Shown here: one piece after another, positions 7,709-16,003 of the stretch
How positions within the stretch are numbered: position 1 is the stretch's first letter
Layout of the letters: each line of letters starts with the position of its first letter
Source of the DNA: HR10 sp964615335
GTDB lineage: Bacteria; Acidobacteriota; Blastocatellia; HR10
Assembly: GCA_964615335.1 (NCBI GenBank)
Contig: CAZTMT010000001.1
Coordinates: 248,001 to 312,000, forward strand
Length of the DNA: 64,000 nt
Direction of reading: 5' to 3'
The notes under the pieces: model-generated
Databases searched by the model: none
What the model saw: the letters and a program-made list of their open reading frames with translations, nothing else
Told to the model about the DNA's origin: nothing
Position numbers and translations under genes: made by a program

Positions 7709-8566
7709 ATGAGGCGTGCCTACGCAGTTGTGGACATCCATGTGCACATCATGCCCTGGTGGATGATCAAACCGGAGATCCTGACGCGAATGCGGAGAGA
7801 TCCCCAGGCGTGGGAAGCTCTGGTTCGCCTCATGGAAGATCCCGATCGCTTCATCGCGCTTCTGGATGAAGCCGGAGTTGAGAAGGCCGGACTCATCAAC
7901 TACGTGAGTCCGGACATTATGGGCTTCACCGAGGAGGTCAACGATTTCTCCGCTCGCTATGCGCGCCGGTATCCCGACCGATTGATCCCCTTCGGTTCGG
8001 TCCATCCCCGCTTCAGCCAGGATCCGGCCGGGGAGATGGATCGGCTGGCTGATCTGGGGATTCGCGCGATCAAGATTCATCCCCCGCATCAGTTGATCTA
8101 TCCGAACGAGTACCTGAATGGCCTCAAGGCGCTTGAGATCATCTACCAGAAGGCCATCGCGTATCGGATGCCGGTGATGATCCACACGGGGACTTCCATC
8201 TTCCCGGGCGCGCGCAATAAGTTCGGCGATCCGATGCCCGTAGACGATGTGGCCGTTGATTTTCCGGAGCTGACAATCATCCTGGCCCATGGAGGGCGTC
8301 CCCTGTGGATGGAGACGTGCGTCTTTCTGCTCCGGCGGCATGAGAACGTCTACATGGACATCTCGAGCATTCCTCCCAAGCGCTTGCTTCACTATTTCCC
8401 CGAGCTGGAAAGGCTGGCCGATAAAACGATGTTCGGATCGGATTGGCCGGGCCCTGGGGTTCCGGGGATCGCTTCCAACATCGAGGCGTTTTGTGAGCTT
8501 CCCCTCTCGGAGGAGGCGAAGCGGAAGATCCTGCGGGAGACAGCCCTGAAGGTCTTCGGGACATAA
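7709..8566 (+). CDS. Amidohydrolase family protein (COG2159 type)
   Basis: A 285-residue TIM-barrel metal hydrolase or decarboxylase of the Amidohydro_2/COG2159 group. Metal-site motifs are VDIHVHIMP (HxH), KIHPPHQ, MIHTG, LAHGGRP and FGSDWPG near the C-terminus. Relatives include ACMS decarboxylase and gamma-resorcylate decarboxylase, which act on aromatic or small carboxylic acids. GAGGAGGTGA lies just before the ATG at 7709, and a TTG immediately upstream is a less likely start. It is the last gene of the operon, 12 bases after the cyclodeaminase-like gene. Substrate unknown. Confidence 0.85.
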   Translation: MRRAYAVVDIHVHIMPWWMIKPEILTRMRRDPQAWEALVRLMEDPDRFIALLDEAGVEKAGLINYVSPDIMGFTEEVNDFSARYARRYPDRLIPFGSVHPRFSQDPAGEMDRLADLGIRAIKIHPPHQLIYPNEYLNGLKALEIIYQKAIAYRMPVMIHTGTSIFPGARNKFGDPMPVDDVAVDFPELTIILAHGGRPLWMETCVFLLRRHENVYMDISSIPPKRLLHYFPELERLADKTMFGSDWPGPGVPGIASNIEAFCELPLSEEAKRKILRETALKVFGT

Positions 8567-8619
8567 GGTGAGGCCGGCTTTCTCTGATGCCTTCCGCGGC
8601 AAGCCTCGGCGTCCGAGCC

Positions 8620-8656
8620 AAAAAAAAGCTCCGTTGAAGATCGGCTCCAACGGAGC
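8620..8656 (-). terminator. Rho-independent terminator, minus strand
   Basis: Read on the minus strand: GCTCCGTTG, an 11-base loop, CAACGGAGC, then eight T. The stem is perfect. It points away from any annotated minus-strand gene nearby. Confidence 0.6.
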
Positions 8657-8821
8657 GAAAGGGTCTCTATGAACTGTGGCGGGCTTCAAGATAACGGAGA
8701 GCCGGGCGGAAGACCATACGCCGATCGCCGTATTTTCGCGCCGCCGGAGGGCGTATTTTCGCCGGTGCGCGCTCTTCCGGAGTGACCTCTTTGTCCAGGG
8801 ATCTCTTGACGTCATCGGCGG
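8620..8821 (-). ncRNA. Candidate minus-strand small RNA (~200 nt)
   Basis: A TATAAT on the minus strand at 8828-8833 would start a transcript near 8821. It would run through two hairpins with AAAATA hexaloops and end at a perfect 9-bp stem followed by eight U. No protein-coding gene on the minus strand explains that terminator. The -35 region is poor, and I do not recognise 6S, SRP, RNase P or tmRNA sequence signatures. It could instead be an antisense leader or chance; expression data would be needed. Confidence 0.3.
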
Positions 8822-8835
8822 GAACGTATTATAAG
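8806..8835 (+). promoter_or_regulatory. Promoter for unknown gene at 8880
   Basis: TTGACG, an 18-base spacer and TATAAG. The leader would be about 38 bases, containing AAAGGA before the ATG at 8880. Confidence 0.45.
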
Positions 8836-8879
8836 GCATAGGCTTTTGATGAGTGGGTGAACGAAAGGACGGTCATACC

Positions 8880-9551
8880 ATGTCTCAGAGCAGCGAAGGG
8901 CTTCGAGAAAGGCTCTCTCACATGTCCCCCCGTGTCGAGATGGCCGTGGTCTTGCGGAATCTCAAGCAGTGGGATCGGGAGGCCGAGCATCTGCCCCCCG
9001 AGCAACGACTCCTTTTTCTGGCGGAGGCATTGCGGGATCGGAACTTCTTCTCTTCCTTCCAGGAATGTCTGGAGATGGCGACGCTCTGGGTGCATTCGGA
9101 CCTTCGCGAGCACGCGGATCCGGCGCTTCTGTGGGATGCGGCGCGCGCCCTCTCCGGAGGCGAGGCCACGTCGCGAGGATTGAGGGCTGCTGCGTCGCCA
9201 CTCACGCGGGGAAACGAGGCGCCGCGTCCGAGCGAAGAGAGAACGGAGTTGATCCGGGGGTTGATTCGTCTGGTCATCCATCAGATCGAATCGGCGTGCG
9301 GATGGAGCGAACGCGAGCTGGTGAGCGTGGAACGGGATGGGATCGTTCAGATCCTCGAGCTTCTGCGGCTGCTGCGTGCGGAGCCGGAATTCTTCGAATA
9401 TGCCCTGGAAACCCTGCGCGAGCTTCTGGATCGGCTTGAGGCCGAACGCAAGGCCCACCTGCAGAGAGTTCGACGCGAGGCACAGGCATCTCTTGAGCAA
9501 TCCTCGGATCGCGAGGGGACTCAGCGCGACATCCCGATGGAAAACCCGTGA
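8880..9551 (+). CDS. Hypothetical helical protein
   Basis: The protein has 223 residues and I recognise no family. The predicted composition is almost wholly helical and charged, with no signal peptide or membrane helix. The first half is rich in Leu/Arg/Glu (RLSHMSPRVEMAVVLRNLKQWDREAEHL); a low-complexity linker lies around residues 95-118; the second half ends in a coiled-coil-like stretch (LLDRLEAERKAHLQRVRREAQ). It has its own promoter. The start at 8880 is preceded by AAAGGA; a GTG at 8853 is possible. It converges on pcrA with only 16 bases between stops. Confidence 0.75.
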   Translation: MSQSSEGLRERLSHMSPRVEMAVVLRNLKQWDREAEHLPPEQRLLFLAEALRDRNFFSSFQECLEMATLWVHSDLREHADPALLWDAARALSGGEATSRGLRAAASPLTRGNEAPRPSEERTELIRGLIRLVIHQIESACGWSERELVSVERDGIVQILELLRLLRAEPEFFEYALETLRELLDRLEAERKAHLQRVRREAQASLEQSSDREGTQRDIPMENP

Positions 9552-9567
9552 GGGCTCCCGGTCCCAA

Positions 9568-11760
9568 TCAGGAGATGATTTGCAGGGGCGCGATCCCCTC
9601 GACGAACTTTCGCTTCCCGAGGCCGGGGAAGACGATGACCAGCACGGTATGGCTTCCCGTGTCCTCTCGGCCGATGATCTGTCCGATGCCGTAAAGCGGG
9701 TGGCGCACGCGCATTCCTGTCCGAAAGGGCGAGGGCGTTCCCGAAGGCGGTTCTCTCCGTGCGGGCTTCGCGCGCTCGCCCGGAGAGAGAGCGTGCAGAA
9801 GCTCGCGCGGCAGCTCCTGGAGAAAGCGAGAGGGTTTTGTGGGGAAGGGATGTCCCTGACGGCGTCGCGTGCGCGCGTGGGTGAGATAGAGATACTGCTG
9901 GGCGCGCGTGATGGCAACGTAAAAGAGGCGTCGTTCTTCTTCCAACTCTTCGGCGTCTTCATGTGAGCGAGCGTGAGGGAAGAGCCCTTCCTCCAGGCCG
10001 ACGATGAAGACGACGGGAAATTCGAGCCCCTTGGCACTGTGCATGGTCATCAGCGTGACGGGGGCATCGGGGTTGTACTCGTCGGTTTCGGAGGCGAGGG
10101 CCATCTGATCCACAAACTCGCGCACGGAGTGGCCGCGCGCATCGGCTTCGGCGGCCGCGCTAAGAAGCTCTTCCAGATTCTGGATCCGACTTTCCACGTC
10201 CGGCGAGGCCAGAGAGGAGTGGGCGCGCAGGGCCTCGATGTATCCGGTCTCATGGAGGACGGCGCGGAAGAGATCGGCGATCGCATGGGTCTCAGTGCGC
10301 GCGCGAAGGCGTTCGATGAGCTGAAGGAACGCCTGCGCGCTCTCCTGCACGCGCTCGGGCAGCCGACGCTCGATCACCGCCAGCCGCAGAGCCTCCCAGA
10401 GGGAGATCTGCATCGCCTGCGCCAAGCGCTCGAGCGCTTCCAGCGTCTTCTTCCCGATCCCTCGCGGGGGGACGTTCACAATGCGGCGCAGACTCTCGTC
10501 ATCCCAGGGATTGAGCGCGAGTCGCACATAGGCGAGGATGTCGCGAATCTCCGCGCGCTTGTAGAAGGAGAACCCACCAACCATCTGAAAGGGGAGACCC
10601 GCCCGGCGACAGGCCTCCTCGAAGAGCCGCGATTGCGCGTTGGTGCGGTAGAGTACGGCCACGCGCGTTCGGGGATCTTGCTCCAGATGAGCGCGAATTT
10701 TCTGCAGGACGAACTCCGCTTCGTCCTCAGCGGTCTCGGCCTGGTAATATCCCACCGGCGATCCCTCTCCGTTCTCCGTCCAGAGCGTCTTCTCCTTCCG
10801 ACGCTGATTGTGACGGATCAGCGCATTGGCCAGCGAGAGGATCGTCTTCGTCGAGCGATAGTTCTTATCGAGCGTGATCACGCGGGCGTTCGGGAAGTGG
10901 CGCTCGAATTCGAGGACATTATGGAGATCTGCCCCTCGCCACCGGTAGATGCTCTGGTCCGGGTCGCCGACGACGCACAGATGTTGGGCGCAGTCTGGAG
11001 CCTCCCCCTCAGGGACGGAGACCTCGGGGCCGACTCTCTCACTGAGCAAACGCAGGAGGTCGAATTGGAGGGGATTCGTATCCTGGTACTCATCTACCAG
11101 AATGAAGCGAAACTGCTTCTGATACCGCCGGCGTATGTGGGCCTCGCGACGCAGCAGGAGTGTGGCCTTCAGCAGGAGGTCATCGAAATCCAGAGCATTG
11201 GCGGCGCGCAGGTGCTCTTGATACCGCTCGAAAAGAGAGAGGAGGCGGGCGCGCTCGGATGTCGCAGTCCACTCCGGATCATCCCGCAGATCGGCCGGGA
11301 CCAGCCCCCGACACTTGGCCCGACTGATGAGAGCCAGAAGCCAGCGAGGAGCCAATCGCTGCTCATCGAATCCGCCTTCGCGCAGGCAGAGCCGGATGAG
11401 GCGGAGTTGATCCTCTTCGTCGTAGATGGAAAAATCCGATGTGTATCCCTCGCCGAGGCTCTCGATATGACGCCGGAGCAGGCGCGCGCAAAATCCGTGG
11501 AAGGTCCCGATCCAGGGGAGCGACAGGCGGGAGGGAAGCAGGCGCGCGACGCGATGCTTCATCTCCTCAGCCGCTTTGTTCGTGAACGTGATGGCGAGAA
11601 TGCGCGAGGCGTCCGCCCCGAGCTGCTCCAGCAGATAGGCGATCTTATAGGTGATGACGCGCGTCTTTCCCGATCCGGCCCCCGCCAGAACAAGCAGAGG
11701 CCCTTCCGTGTGAAAGACGGCCTCCCGCTGGGCGGGATCCAGATCGGCCAGATAATTCAT
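9568..11760 (-). CDS. pcrA: ATP-dependent DNA helicase, UvrD/PcrA/Rep family
   Basis: A 730-residue superfamily 1A helicase. Motifs are LAGAGSGKTRV (Walker A), AITFTNKAAEEMKHR (Ia), VDEYQDTN (Walker B), GDPDQSIYRWRGA (III), NYRSTKTIL (IV), TMHSAKGLEFPVVFIVGLEEG (V) and YVAITRAQ (VI). The C-terminal VRHPLYGIGQIIG segment is the Tudor-like domain of PcrA/UvrD that contacts RNA polymerase and UvrB. It unwinds DNA 3'-5' in nucleotide excision and mismatch repair and clears replication conflicts. The start overlaps the ubiE stop (ATGA), so it is the second gene of a two-gene operon. PcrA and UvrD cannot be distinguished without a tree. Confidence 0.95.
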   Translation of the reverse strand: MNYLADLDPAQREAVFHTEGPLLVLAGAGSGKTRVITYKIAYLLEQLGADASRILAITFTNKAAEEMKHRVARLLPSRLSLPWIGTFHGFCARLLRRHIESLGEGYTSDFSIYDEEDQLRLIRLCLREGGFDEQRLAPRWLLALISRAKCRGLVPADLRDDPEWTATSERARLLSLFERYQEHLRAANALDFDDLLLKATLLLRREAHIRRRYQKQFRFILVDEYQDTNPLQFDLLRLLSERVGPEVSVPEGEAPDCAQHLCVVGDPDQSIYRWRGADLHNVLEFERHFPNARVITLDKNYRSTKTILSLANALIRHNQRRKEKTLWTENGEGSPVGYYQAETAEDEAEFVLQKIRAHLEQDPRTRVAVLYRTNAQSRLFEEACRRAGLPFQMVGGFSFYKRAEIRDILAYVRLALNPWDDESLRRIVNVPPRGIGKKTLEALERLAQAMQISLWEALRLAVIERRLPERVQESAQAFLQLIERLRARTETHAIADLFRAVLHETGYIEALRAHSSLASPDVESRIQNLEELLSAAAEADARGHSVREFVDQMALASETDEYNPDAPVTLMTMHSAKGLEFPVVFIVGLEEGLFPHARSHEDAEELEEERRLFYVAITRAQQYLYLTHARTRRRQGHPFPTKPSRFLQELPRELLHALSPGERAKPARREPPSGTPSPFRTGMRVRHPLYGIGQIIGREDTGSHTVLVIVFPGLGKRKFVEGIAPLQIIS

Positions 11761-12512
11761 CGCTTCTTCTCCCCCACATGAAGAGTTGCGATCCCTCCCG
11801 TCAGAGGGACGAAACGAACCGCAGAGAAGCCGGTCTCTTCCATCAGCCGGGCCACCTCCGGCGGACTCAAAAACGCATGCACGGAATCGCGCAGGTACTC
11901 ATAGGGGCCGGGCACGCCGGAGATCCACGCTCCCAGGCGCGGCAGGAGCTTTTGGAAATAGAATTCGAAGAGCTGGCGGAACAGGGGGACCGAGGGGCGA
12001 GAGAATTCGAGAATTGCTGCTGCTCCTCCCGGACGGAGAACGCGATAGATCTCCCTCAGGCCGCGAGCGGGCGATTCCAGATTGCGCAGGCCAAACGCGA
12101 TGGTCACGACCGAGAAGAGATCGTTGGGGAAAGGAAGCCGCAGGGCATCACCTTCCACCAGAGACACAGACGCGCGACGCCGCGCGATCTTCTCCTGCCC
12201 GATGCGGAGCATGGGACGGCAGAAGTCCACGCCGATGACCGATACGGAGACCTTGCGGGTCCTCTCGACGAATCGGGCCAGCTCCAGGGCGAGATCGCCC
12301 GTGCCGCAGCAGAGATCCAGGGCCAGAAGGGGGGAAGAGTCCAAATAGGGGCGCAGCCGACCGACCGTGAAACGGCGCCACCATCGGTCCACATTGAGCG
12401 AGAGCAGATGGTTTAACAGATCGTATCGCGAGGCGATCGCGGCGAACATGCGCCGGACGCTCTCAGGATGTTTCGAGAGCCTCTCGCTGGAATTTCCTGC
12501 TTGCCTCTCCAT
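11757..12512 (-). CDS. ubiE: Demethylmenaquinone/ubiquinone C-methyltransferase
   Basis: A 251-residue class I SAM methyltransferase of the UbiE/MenG family. The N-terminal VRRMFAAIASRYDLLNHLLSLN is diagnostic, followed by LALDLCCGTGDLALELA (SAM motif I), GVDFCRPMLRIG, and FSVVTIAFGLRNLE, which is the UbiE family motif. It methylates demethylmenaquinone (or the ubiquinone precursor) in quinone biosynthesis at the membrane surface. The ATG at 12512 is chosen from family length; upstream in-frame codons overlap queE and the promoter. No Shine-Dalgarno is visible and the promoter is so close that the mRNA may be leaderless. The 3' end overlaps pcrA by 4 bases. Confidence 0.93.
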   Translation of the reverse strand: MERQAGNSSERLSKHPESVRRMFAAIASRYDLLNHLLSLNVDRWWRRFTVGRLRPYLDSSPLLALDLCCGTGDLALELARFVERTRKVSVSVIGVDFCRPMLRIGQEKIARRRASVSLVEGDALRLPFPNDLFSVVTIAFGLRNLESPARGLREIYRVLRPGGAAAILEFSRPSVPLFRQLFEFYFQKLLPRLGAWISGVPGPYEYLRDSVHAFLSPPEVARLMEETGFSAVRFVPLTGGIATLHVGEKKR

Positions 12513-12530
12513 TTTCACGGGAATTAAAAT
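12501..12530 (+). promoter_or_regulatory. Promoter for queE, overlapping the ubiE promoter
   Basis: TTGCCT, an 18-base spacer and TAAAAT, with the start predicted about 43 bases before the queE ATG. Its -10 box overlaps the divergent ubiE -10 box. Confidence 0.4.
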
Positions 12531-12554
12531 ACCCCGTGCGGCAAGAGAGGGCAA
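12526..12554 (-). promoter_or_regulatory. Promoter for ubiE-pcrA, nearly leaderless
   Basis: On the minus strand: TTGCCC, a 17-base spacer and TATTTT. The start would fall near 12518-12519, at or just before the first in-frame GTG and 6 bases before the ATG. Confidence 0.4.
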
Positions 12555-12579
12555 CGGCAGGCTCGCGGGGAGAGGAGCC

Positions 12580-13230
12580 ATGTGGGTGACCGAGATCTTC
12601 CACTCCATTCAGGGGGAATCCTCGTACGCGGGACTGCCCTGTACGTTCGTGCGCCTGACCGGATGTAACCTCCGCTGTGTTTATTGCGATACGACCTATG
12701 CCTTTTTCGGAGGCGAGCGCATGAGCGTGGAGCAGGTCCTGGCGCGCGTGGCCTCCTTTTGGGAGGGAGTGGGGGGTCATCGCCTGGTCGAGATCACAGG
12801 AGGAGAACCGCTCTTGCAGAAAGACGTCTATCCGCTTACGGAGCGGCTGTGCGATCTGGGCTACACGGTCTTGATTGAGACAGGCGGCAGCCTTCCCATC
12901 CGGCATCTCGATCCGCGCGTCATCCGGATCATGGACATCAAAACGCCGGGAAGCGGACATGAACACGCGAACCTCTGGGAGAATATCGAACACTTGCGCC
13001 CTCCGGATGAGGTGAAGTTCGTTCTGCTGGATCGGCGCGATTTCGAATGGGCCTGCGAGATCATCCGCCGATACGATCTCCCGCGCCGCGCGCATGTGCT
13101 CATGTCGCCTGTCCACGGCGTGCTCGATCCCAAGACCCTTGCCCAGTGGATCCTGGAGCATCGCCTCCCGGTCCGCCTTCAGATTCAGCTCCACAAATAC
13201 ATTTGGGGACCGGAGGCGCGCGGGGTTTAG
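12580..13230 (+). CDS. queE: 7-carboxy-7-deazaguanine synthase (radical SAM)
   Basis: A 216-residue radical SAM enzyme. EIFHSIQGESSYAG at the N-terminus and CNLRCVYCDT (the CxxxCxxC [4Fe-4S] site) define QueE. EITGGEPLLQ is the GGE SAM-binding motif and IMDIKTPGSG is family specific. It rearranges 6-carboxytetrahydropterin, the QueD product, to 7-carboxy-7-deazaguanine in the preQ0/queuosine pathway. The ATG at 12580 follows AGAGGAG. It is divergent from ubiE and monocistronic. QueD (6290) and QueF (30717) are at other loci; QueC is not in the window. Confidence 0.94.
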   Translation: MWVTEIFHSIQGESSYAGLPCTFVRLTGCNLRCVYCDTTYAFFGGERMSVEQVLARVASFWEGVGGHRLVEITGGEPLLQKDVYPLTERLCDLGYTVLIETGGSLPIRHLDPRVIRIMDIKTPGSGHEHANLWENIEHLRPPDEVKFVLLDRRDFEWACEIIRRYDLPRRAHVLMSPVHGVLDPKTLAQWILEHRLPVRLQIQLHKYIWGPEARGV

Positions 13231-13338
13231 GAAACATCAGCAGGAGCTGCGGCTAGCCTCTCCACATCAGGGAGTGGTACACTTAATAGGCCCGGTGGTG
13301 ATCCATCGGGTGCTGTATGCCGAAAAAGGAGCGCGATT

Positions 13339-14565
13339 ATGAATCGAATCCATATCCTCGTGGGAGCGTTGATCGTCAGTGGTCTTCTGGGGTGGTCTTC
13401 CCGGGCCTTGGCTCAAACCGCAGGGATTGAGGGGGAAGTGATCGTCGTCCAACCGGACGGATCGCGGGTTCCCGCTGCCAATGCCCTGGTCGAATTGTAT
13501 CGTCTGGATGTTCGGGGGAAGTATCAAACGAAGACGGACAAGAAGGGACATTTCGCGCACATTGGTCTCCCCTATGGGCGATATGCCATTATCGTGTCGG
13601 GCGAGGGGCTGACGCCCTATTACGAGTACAATGTGCGCATCCCCCCTCCTGGAGAGGCGATGCTGCGCCGCACGATCGAGATGGTTCCTGGAGATGGGCG
13701 ACGCCCCACGCTTGAGGAGATTCAGCAAGCGGTTGCCCGTTCGGGACAAGCGGGCGAGGCCGCTCCGCGCATGACCGAGGAAGAGCGGAAGCGGTTGGAG
13801 GAGCAGGCGCGACAGGTCGAGGAGCAGCGAAAGCGAGCTGCGCGCGATGAGGAGATGATCAAGCAGTTCAACGCGGCCAATGAGTTGGCCCGAGCCGGGA
13901 AGTACGCCGAAGCGATCCCCCTCTACAAGTCGGCTCTGGAGACCAGTCCCGATCATCCGCAACTGTATGTCGTGCTGATTCGCATGGCCGAAGCCTATCA
14001 CAATCTGGGCGTGGAGCGCTTCAATAACAAAGAGCGCGACGCGGCCAAGGAGGCGTTTGCTCTGGCAATTGAGACAGCCCGCAAAGCGATCTCGATGATG
14101 CCGGCCGATAAGCCCGAGCAGAAGCCGGACTACCAGGGGATGCTCTGCCGCTCGCTTGCCGTTATGGCGACGTACCTGGACTCCTCGCGCTTGCCCGAGG
14201 CGATCGCCGAGCACGAAGCGCTCATGGCCATGCAAACGGCACCCGCCGACCGGGCGCGCACGCAGGCCCAGATCGCCAAGATCTATCTCGACACCGGGAG
14301 GTCGGAGGAAGCGGCGGCAGCCTATCGCAAGGCCCTGGAGATTGACCCTCAGAACCTGGATGCCCTCTTCGGGCTGGGGAATGCGCTCGCTCAGTCGCCC
14401 GATCCCTCGAAGTATCCCGAGGCTCTGGCGATCTTGAAGGAGTTCGTCGAGAAAGCGAAAAGAGATCCTCAGCGCGCCAATCAGGTGCAGCAAGCTAATG
14501 AGATGATCGCCGCCTTCTCGCAATTCCTCGAGGAGCAGAAGAAGGGGACGCGCAAGCGCCCCTGA
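13339..14565 (+). CDS. Secreted TPR protein with carboxypeptidase-regulatory-like N-terminal domain
   Basis: The protein has 408 residues. A signal peptide (hydrophobic to about residue 22, ending ALAQ) is followed by a beta-sandwich like the carboxypeptidase-regulatory/CNA-B fold (VPAANALVELYR, TDKKGHFAHIGLPYGRYAI). A charged EERKRLEEQARQVEEQRKRAARDEE linker then leads to TPR-type repeats (AGKYAEAIPLYKSALETSP, TGRSEEAAAAYRKALEIDPQN). Such proteins are common in Acidobacteriota and are probably periplasmic scaffolds. It stands 50 bases upstream of the pilin gene and so heads the pilin-ABC operon. The start follows AAAAGGA. Role otherwise unknown. Confidence 0.82.
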   Translation: MNRIHILVGALIVSGLLGWSSRALAQTAGIEGEVIVVQPDGSRVPAANALVELYRLDVRGKYQTKTDKKGHFAHIGLPYGRYAIIVSGEGLTPYYEYNVRIPPPGEAMLRRTIEMVPGDGRRPTLEEIQQAVARSGQAGEAAPRMTEEERKRLEEQARQVEEQRKRAARDEEMIKQFNAANELARAGKYAEAIPLYKSALETSPDHPQLYVVLIRMAEAYHNLGVERFNNKERDAAKEAFALAIETARKAISMMPADKPEQKPDYQGMLCRSLAVMATYLDSSRLPEAIAEHEALMAMQTAPADRARTQAQIAKIYLDTGRSEEAAAAYRKALEIDPQNLDALFGLGNALAQSPDPSKYPEALAILKEFVEKAKRDPQRANQVQQANEMIAAFSQFLEEQKKGTRKRP

Positions 14566-14615
14566 GAGCTTCGGGGCGAGAGATCTCGGCGCTTTTCAGA
14601 AAGGGGGATCGAGAC

Positions 14616-15110
14616 ATGGCTCGCGAACGGGGATTTTCGCTCATCGAGCTGCTGATCGTCATTGCGATCATCGGCATCATTCTGGCTATTGCGATCCCGC
14701 GCTTCACGCGCGTTCGCATCCCGGCCAATGAAACGGCAGCCATTGCCAATCTCCGCGCATACAATCAGGCGCAACTCTCGTTCTCGATCTCGCACAATAA
14801 CCTCTATGGCGATCCTGCCGATCTGCTGGCCAGCGGGGACATCTCCGAGAGTCTGGCCGAGTTGTTCGGAGCCAAGGGGGCGCCCGTCGCGCGGTCCGGC
14901 TATGAGGGGAGCGCCGCCGATACGGGCGATGCGCCCAATGGTCTGGGGACCGGTTATGCGGCCGAGCTGCACCCGACGGCTCCGGGCTCAACAGGGACGC
15001 GCTACTTCGGCACCGATCAAAGCGGCACGATCTATGAATCCTCGACGGCGGCTTTCTCGGCCAGCAACGGCGTGCTCTCCAAACCCGGAGATGCGCGCCC
15101 TGTTCAGTGA
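14616..15110 (+). CDS. Type IV pilin-like protein (prepilin-type N-terminal methylation domain)
   Basis: The protein has 164 residues. The leader MARERG is followed by FSLIELLIVIAIIGIILAIAIP, the prepilin-peptidase site (cut between G and F) and the hydrophobic helix with Glu5 of the mature protein. The globular part is glycine- and serine-rich with no visible disulphide pair. It could be a major pilin (PilA-like) or a type II secretion pseudopilin. GGGGG precedes the ATG. Its stop overlaps the GTG start of the ABC permease gene, so it is translationally coupled to an exporter, which is unusual for a pseudopilin and recalls the Myxococcus pil cluster. Confidence 0.88.
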   Translation: MARERGFSLIELLIVIAIIGIILAIAIPRFTRVRIPANETAAIANLRAYNQAQLSFSISHNNLYGDPADLLASGDISESLAELFGAKGAPVARSGYEGSAADTGDAPNGLGTGYAAELHPTAPGSTGTRYFGTDQSGTIYESSTAAFSASNGVLSKPGDARPVQ

Positions 15111-16003
15111 GACGAACGCGCCGGGATGAATCAGGCGGGCAACACCACAGGATGAGGGCGTCTGCGCGCGCAACGTCAGCGGTCGGAAGCCTTGCCGTGA
15201 CGTCGCCTCGCTTTGTCTCGTCTTTCCACAGGAGAGTTCTCGCCGTCGCTCTCGTCTCCTTCCGTGAAGCCATTCGAGAGAAGGTCCTCTACGCGCTTGT
15301 GGCCTTCGCGATGCTTCTGATCGGGACCGCTCTTCTGCTCGGAGAGATCTCCGTGGGCCAGGAGCGTCGGATCGCCCTCGATGTGGGATTGGGAGCGATT
15401 CGCCTCATGGGGACCCTCATGGCGGTCGTCCTCGGAGTGCGCCTTCTGGAACGGGAAGTCGAGCGTCGGACGATCTCTCTTCTTCTGGCCAAACCCATTC
15501 GACGCGAGGAAGTGGTCCTCGGGAAGTTCCTCGGCGGCGCGCTCCTCCTGTTGAGCGGCGTAATTCTGATGGCCGGAGGGCTTCTGCTTGTCCTCATGCG
15601 GGTGACGCCGACATGGGCTGCCGAGTTGCCGCGGCTGCTTCCCGCGCTCTTTCTTCTGTGGTTGCAGTTTCTGATGACGGCGGCCATTGCCTTCCTCTTC
15701 TCTGCGTTCTCGACGTCGGCGCTCTCGGCGATCCTCACGCTGGGCGTCGTTCTCATCGGCCATGCGAGTCGGGAATTCCTCCTGTGGGCTGAGGCTGTGC
15801 GTTCGCCGCTTCTGGCGTTCGGGCTGCGGGCCCTGTATTATGTGCTCCCGAATATGCAGAGTTTGAATGTCACCGCAGCCGTCGTGCATGAGCGGAAGAT
15901 CGCGCTCGGGATAGTGGGGATCGCCTCGGCTTATGCTCTCCTCTACGTGATCGTCTTGTTAGTTCTGGCCGCGTGGATCTTCCACCGGCGGGAGATTCGA
16001 TGA
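15107..16003 (+). CDS. ABC transporter permease (ABC-2 family)
   Basis: A 298-residue inner-membrane protein with about six hydrophobic helices after a basic N-terminus. ALVSFREAIREKVLYALVAFA and LLLAKPIRREEVVLGKFLGG are the coupling-loop type motifs of ABC-2 (NatB/GldF-like) permeases. The GTG start overlaps the pilin stop (GTGA), with an ATG at 15152 as an alternative. The next gene overlaps its own stop by 4 bases, and the matching ATPase is encoded two genes downstream. By position it resembles PilI of Myxococcus xanthus, a permease needed for pilus assembly, but this is analogy rather than demonstrated homology. Confidence 0.85.
   Translation: MRRTRRDESGGQHHRMRASARATSAVGSLAVTSPRFVSSFHRRVLAVALVSFREAIREKVLYALVAFAMLLIGTALLLGEISVGQERRIALDVGLGAIRLMGTLMAVVLGVRLLEREVERRTISLLLAKPIRREEVVLGKFLGGALLLLSGVILMAGGLLLVLMRVTPTWAAELPRLLPALFLLWLQFLMTAAIAFLFSAFSTSALSAILTLGVVLIGHASREFLLWAEAVRSPLLAFGLRALYYVLPNMQSLNVTAAVVHERKIALGIVGIASAYALLYVIVLLVLAAWIFHRREIR

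Larger units (their letters stand above)
8567..8879. other. Non-coding region with terminator, hairpins and promoter
   Basis: There are 313 bases without a credible gene between the amidohydrolase and an unknown gene. It contains an A-run plus stem-loop that reads as a minus-strand terminator (8620-8656), two hairpins with the same TATTTT loop (8729-8738 and 8750-8763), a minus-strand TATAAT at 8828-8833 and a plus-strand promoter at 8806-8835. Together these suggest a minus-strand RNA, listed separately. Confidence 0.6.

Noticed and set aside
7127..8839. A 570-codon minus-strand frame opposite OCD and amidohydrolase
   Set aside because: It shadows two genes with clear active-site motifs. 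Its extension into the gap at 8567 does not outweigh that.
13231..13338. A promoter for the TPR-pilin operon
   Set aside because: Several AT-rich hexamers (for example around 13281-13290) are present, but none has a partner -35 at proper spacing, so no promoter is called.
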